Origin: Planctomycetota bacterium
Lineage (GTDB): Bacteria; Planctomycetota; OFTM77
Direction: 5' to 3'
Length of the DNA: 64,000 nucleotides
Assembly (NCBI GenBank): GCA_029260795.1
Contig: JAJDCO010000094.1
Span: 62,001 to 126,000 of the forward strand
Shown: piece after piece, positions 61,401 to 64,000 of the stretch
Layout: the number at the start of each line of letters is the position of its first letter
Numbering within the stretch: the first letter of the stretch is position 1
Translations under genes and position numbers: made by a program
The notes under the pieces: generated by a model
Databases searched by the model: none
Seen by the model: only the letters and a program-made list of their open reading frames with translations
Told to the model about the DNA's origin: nothing

Positions 61401-64000
61401 CATCGGGGACTCCGACTCCGTGGGCGTCGCTTGCGCGACCTGCTCCTCCGCGATCGGAGTGGGCGGCACCTGGACCCCCAACACGAGCACTGTCCCGTCG
61501 ATCCAGCGCTCGGCACGCAGCCGTGGCCGAAGGACATCCACGGCCGCGACGTCGAGCGCCTTCGGCCCGACCGTGACTTCGCTCAACGTGACGGCATCGA
61601 CACCCAACCACTCTCGCTCCCCTTCGGAGAGTCGGGCTTCCTTCAGGCTGGCGTCGAGGTGCACCTCTCCCTCGGAGTCGAGGTGCCAAGCGGCGGTGAG
61701 CTGGGCCTCGGCGCTCCCATCCGTCATGTGTCCTTTCAATCCCGAGGACGCGAGATAGGCGTCGAGAGAGACGACGTCGAGTCCGCTCATCGTGACGCGC
61801 GCCTCGAGGCCGAGGTCGCGGGGTCCGGTCGTGAGGCTACCTTCGACCTCGAGACGCCCGAGCACCGGCGTGGCGGTCAGCCAAGCTCTCAGCTCGCCAG
61901 GGACCGTCTGCTGATTCGACGACCCGCCCAGACCGAGTCCGCTGACCTCGAGCCCCATCGAGGCCAGGTCGAAGGTCATCGGCTCGGTGAGGAGCTCGTC
62001 GACGAAGAGCAGTCGATTCTCGTCGACCGCGATTCGGCCGATCTCGACCCGCAGCGGAAGCTGGAAAGCCAACGAGCTCGCCAATCCGGCGAGGGCACGG
62101 GTGTCGTACAAGCGAAGGTCGCGCGGACCTTCGGCGAGCTCGGGCGCCAACAGGGATTCCGCGAATGCCTCCTCGACCGCATCCGTGGCGGCCTGCGGCT
62201 TGAATCGGAATCCCAGTGCGACCAAGTCACCCGACGAAGACCGCCGAGCCTGACTTCGAAAACCACGCGCAACGATCTCATCGATCGCGATTCCATCATC
62301 GGTGAGCCGTGCGCCTCGAATCCCGGCCTCGGACACCCCGAGAAGCTCCTCCTCGTCACTGAGGATCAGGTCCGTCATCGAGACACGCAGGCTCTCGGTG
62401 CCCTTCGGCATCGAAGCCGTCAGCGTCATCTCCGCCTGTCCGTCCTGCCAGAGCGACTCGATTCCGGCAGCATCGAGATACGGTCGCAATGCGTCCGGTC
62501 GAATCCCGCTGGCTTGCAGATGGGCACGCAGTGAGCGCTCCTCGGCGAACGGAAGGCCTTCGATCTCGGCGCGGGCGGCGGTCACGACCCCGGGGATCGT
62601 CATCGAAGCCACGAGGCGGACGGAGTCGTCGGGATGCGCCGGATCGAGCACGGCTTCCCGAATCTCCAGGAGATCGAGCGTCGCACGGAGAGGCTCGAGC
62701 CCTTCGACCGACCCATCAACCCACTCCGCCGTGAGGTTTCGAAGGGTCAGCTCGTCGATGCGGACCGACCGCAGCGGCGCTTCGGATTCGGACTTCGTCG
62801 TCGGAGGCACGACGGCGAGCGATGTGTCAGGCTCCGGGGCAGCCTCGATCGAGCCGCCAGGCGTCTGCGGTGACGCGAAGTCTACAGTTGCCACGTGAAG
62901 CAGCCCATCGGGCGTGCGGCGGGCTCGGACCAAGCCGTCGACGATCTCGAGCAATAGGACGTGCACATCTCGGTCTCGGACGCGCGCCCGCAGTCCGAGC
63001 CGATCCAAGGACGCCCACGTCTCCGCGTCCGCTCGCGCTTCGAGCTGGCCCGTGTCGAGCTCGAGCTCGATGGTCTGCCCGTTGGCGCCGGTGGTACGCG
63101 CGCGCAGATCGAGAGATCCCTCTGCGTGCAGTGCCTGGTCCGTCGGCCGAATACCCAATGGCTCGAGCAAGCCGGCGAGAGGCTGCAATCGCAGGCTGCG
63201 AAGTCGTGACTCGAATCGGGCCTCCAGGTGATCCTCGGCCGTGCGCAGCTCGCCCGTGACCTGGAACGAATCGAGCATCTGGGGCGACGACGCCAGCAGA
63301 TGAATACGGGCTTCCCGGTCGGGATCGCCGAGCCCGGAGATTCCCATGTTGGCGAGCAGCTGGATCTCGGTCGGCGGTGAGACGCTCGCGTCCCGGAACG
63401 TCAATCGAAGATGCTGCAGGCGCGCCGCATCGACTCGGATCGGTGACTGCAATCGGATCGGCTCGGAGTCGTCTTCCTCCTCGGGCTCTTCAACCTCCTC
63501 CTCCACCGAATCCGACGGAGGAAAGTGATCGAGGATCACGAGGCGACCGTCGGAAGCACGCTCCACGAGGAGATCGAGCCCATCGATCTCCGCTCGCCGC
63601 ACGACGATCTCACCCAGGAACAAGCGGCTCACGGCCAGATCGCCTCGGCAGTACTCGAGGTCGAGGTAGCGCTCGCCGCCGCCTTCGGGCTCGACGGTGA
63701 AGTTCCAGAGCTCGAAGTCGCCGCTGAGCACCGAAAGATCCAGCCGCTCGTACTGGACGCGCAGACCGTATCCCGAGGCGACGAAATCGAGGACCCACGG
63801 AAGCAGGAGTGGGATTGCAATTCGAACGACGACGACGAGAACGATCGCCAGCCAAAACAGCCTTCGCAGCCATTTGTGTCGCTGCCCGAATCGACGGACC
63901 GCGCCCCAACTCCGACGAAGGCGTCCGGGCCGTGCATCGGGGCTCGACGACGGGGGAAGCGATGTCGACGGCGATCCCTCGAGTGGTTCGGTCGCGATCT
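58410..64000 (-). CDS. AsmA/DUF748-family envelope protein, N-terminus cut by window edge
   Basis: At least 1,863 residues; the frame stays open to the right edge and no start is visible, so the 5' end is missing. The visible N-terminal part is basic (RRSWGAVRRFGQRHKWLRR), then one membrane helix (LFWLAIVLVVVVRIAIPLLL), then AsmA-like strands (DLSVLSGDFELWNF). The middle is made of repeated blocks, each with V-R-I/D-x-L-x-L-R-x-L and P-x-x-L/ELE-type phrases, separated by low-complexity Glu/Pro/Ala stretches. About 1,250 residues from the N-terminus, GSVGLDVKG-like and VDKPLGRIVREADG blocks lead to the DUF748 end (GALSFEPLPSGWAKIGMSG, LGTLIVDAIANSPFRVIGTVG, LEFRPGTRELSEEARKLV). The last 200 residues are a long charged coiled coil. 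AsmA-like proteins bridge the membranes and are thought to move lipids. Confidence 0.86.
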   Translation of the reverse strand, partial: IATEPLEGSPSTSLPPSSSPDARPGRLRRSWGAVRRFGQRHKWLRRLFWLAIVLVVVVRIAIPLLLPWVLDFVASGYGLRVQYERLDLSVLSGDFELWNFTVEPEGGGERYLDLEYCRGDLAVSRLFLGEIVVRRAEIDGLDLLVERASDGRLVILDHFPPSDSVEEEVEEPEEEDDSEPIRLQSPIRVDAARLQHLRLTFRDASVSPPTEIQLLANMGISGLGDPDREARIHLLASSPQMLDSFQVTGELRTAEDHLEARFESRLRSLRLQPLAGLLEPLGIRPTDQALHAEGSLDLRARTTGANGQTIELELDTGQLEARADAETWASLDRLGLRARVRDRDVHVLLLEIVDGLVRARRTPDGLLHVATVDFASPQTPGGSIEAAPEPDTSLAVVPPTTKSESEAPLRSVRIDELTLRNLTAEWVDGSVEGLEPLRATLDLLEIREAVLDPAHPDDSVRLVASMTIPGVVTAARAEIEGLPFAEERSLRAHLQASGIRPDALRPYLDAAGIESLWQDGQAEMTLTASMPKGTESLRVSMTDLILSDEEELLGVSEAGIRGARLTDDGIAIDEIVARGFRSQARRSSSGDLVALGFRFKPQAATDAVEEAFAESLLAPELAEGPRDLRLYDTRALAGLASSLAFQLPLRVEIGRIAVDENRLLFVDELLTEPMTFDLASMGLEVSGLGLGGSSNQQTVPGELRAWLTATPVLGRLEVEGSLTTGPRDLGLEARVTMSGLDVVSLDAYLASSGLKGHMTDGSAEAQLTAAWHLDSEGEVHLDASLKEARLSEGEREWLGVDAVTLSEVTVGPKALDVAAVDVLRPRLRAERWIDGTVLVLGVQVPPTPIAEEQVAQATPTESESPMEEAPVSAVPIPVEEVTGGSGEEAPSKVPGEAAAKSASQDLPKDEAPDKAPHEPVVDAPDYPIRLARLSMVEGRLVLMDELAPSEGELVIQTDARLSDLELGGDGRPAPIEMSGSVAGVMESYSVMGSLTPGTERIEVQLTSSAMGVRGERLEPFLPPGIDVMLVDGRMSASLEARIEAHTRGGMRFDAAIREVVLKEGEGEALLSVEAIQGGVDRFDSAGGVIAIDELVVLGVETRVERNAAGQIFALGLRVDPEAASAMTVEPVLETEPVEDLEADEDRGPVRRPRTAADRRAARRRLIARMFQQIPRVTLDRLELDLRRLTFLDRSVEGAETVEVQSLRLTNVERIRLLGEDPEDEPPIALQVTGRITPLLEELDVGMQLSPFADEPTFAMDVKGRGVNGSAIGRCFPQLAELVDGTALDDGQFEGHVEAILEVYRENPVTIAWRRGISGEIQARDVAFRNGAEGPVLAGFRGLRVEIERILPDEGLIHIRSVELDKPLGRIVREADGIRVLDVLVKVPMAPAAEEVAGEPAAPVDPEQVEAPEAEGAPTPSVDSKAQVRVDSFFVTGIDFTVFDRSAEPEMVLPLQGLDVEVRGLTSRLLEQRTPVRFGIFAQGGLIELPNVEGQRPAFGDFELQGALSFEPLPSGWAKIGMSGIELANFQGPASQTGVELEGGVFDGRIDVRFEPDGTLNTESLFIFTDLDLSEESGGPIERFLKLPAPLDAVLFVLRDEGGEIDIPLSFDVSPEGLSLGRITQVAITTLGTLIVDAIANSPFRVIGTVGALNPFGGGEEEAAPEEILTLEFRPGTRELSEEARKLVNQLRARLEEEPLLQITLRHELGTLDLQHASRVANPTPEQTRALISEMRRRIDTLETKRGLIATELSAALSMGARVAAGELRAQLVSLEAERGRVESALDDVLALLRSGSDRLRERRMRTAALVLASQRLILVQDMLLVRQPDVSESRVRTGRPGFEREPETESGHITVEVTHVRR

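Noticed and set aside
59928..62534. An 868-codon open frame on the plus strand
   Set aside because: Antisense to the AsmA/DUF748 gene, which has membrane helix and family motifs; the plus-strand product is low-complexity Arg/Asp/His.

Overview
The window is 64 kb of GC-rich bacterial chromosome. It has no insertion sequence, phage, CRISPR array or plasmid function. The gene content points to the Planctomycetota or a close PVC relative. The indicators are a 1,756-residue secreted fusion with a PVC-type c-type haem domain and a DUF1080 domain, an ECF sigma factor with no anti-sigma factor beside it but a transmembrane Ser/Thr kinase just downstream, CHAT and TPR proteins, and many exported FG-GAP, ASPIC/UnbV, TIG and beta-helix proteins with lipoprotein or Sec signals. 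No rRNA or taxonomic marker set is present, so this is an inference from gene families; Acidobacteriota or Myxococcota are not formally excluded.

Layout. 1-6.2 kb: the end of an exbD/tolR gene, a sulfatase-fold lipoprotein with TPRs, a TPR-secretin lipoprotein behind a strong sigma70 promoter, and a HAD phosphatase; two of these genes are closed by clear intrinsic terminators. 6.3-14 kb (minus strand): a compact probable operon of a secreted protein, coaD, ridA and a full oligopeptide ABC importer (oppABCDF order), with translationally coupled junctions in the opp part. 14.1-19.1 kb: two tandem FG-GAP/TIG lipoproteins. 19.3-21.7 kb: comEC.

21.7-29.7 kb is the most interesting block: ECF sigma factor, membrane Ser/Thr kinase, a secreted protein made of about ten 43-residue W-x-W repeats, and an exported TPR-CHAT (caspase-like) protein, all in one direction. 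It reads as a signalling-to-effector module acting at or outside the membrane.

29.8-40.1 kb (minus): a very large secreted propeller-type protein, the VCBS/dehydrogenase/HEAT/cytochrome/DUF1080 fusion, and a di-haem MauG-like peroxidase lipoprotein. 40.2-42.4 kb: two sugar-type ABC permeases with a small membrane protein and what looks like the frameshifted, truncated stump of their solute-binding protein. 42.5-48.3 kb: a beta-helix protein, a DUF885 peptidase-like protein, a 59-residue cysteine-rich ORF, an RlmN-like radical SAM methyltransferase and the ribosome-rescue hydrolase ArfB. 48.7-55.5 kb (minus): a LamG/di-haem peroxidase fusion, an ASPIC/UnbV FG-GAP lipoprotein and an unidentified secreted protein. 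55.5-56.5 kb is a 1-kb non-coding gap with a strong leftward terminator and a long-range inverted repeat. It is followed by tRNA-His, a tandem-ACT regulator, an orphan type II thioesterase, and the large C-terminal part of an AsmA/DUF748 protein that runs off the right edge.

Taken together, the region invests heavily in the cell surface and periplasm: export, calcium- or ligand-binding propellers, c-type cytochromes and peptide or sugar uptake. Housekeeping genes (coaD, ridA, rlmN-like, arfB, tRNA-His) are interspersed. Long open frames on the opposite strand (up to 1,061 codons) are artefacts of high GC and were not annotated.
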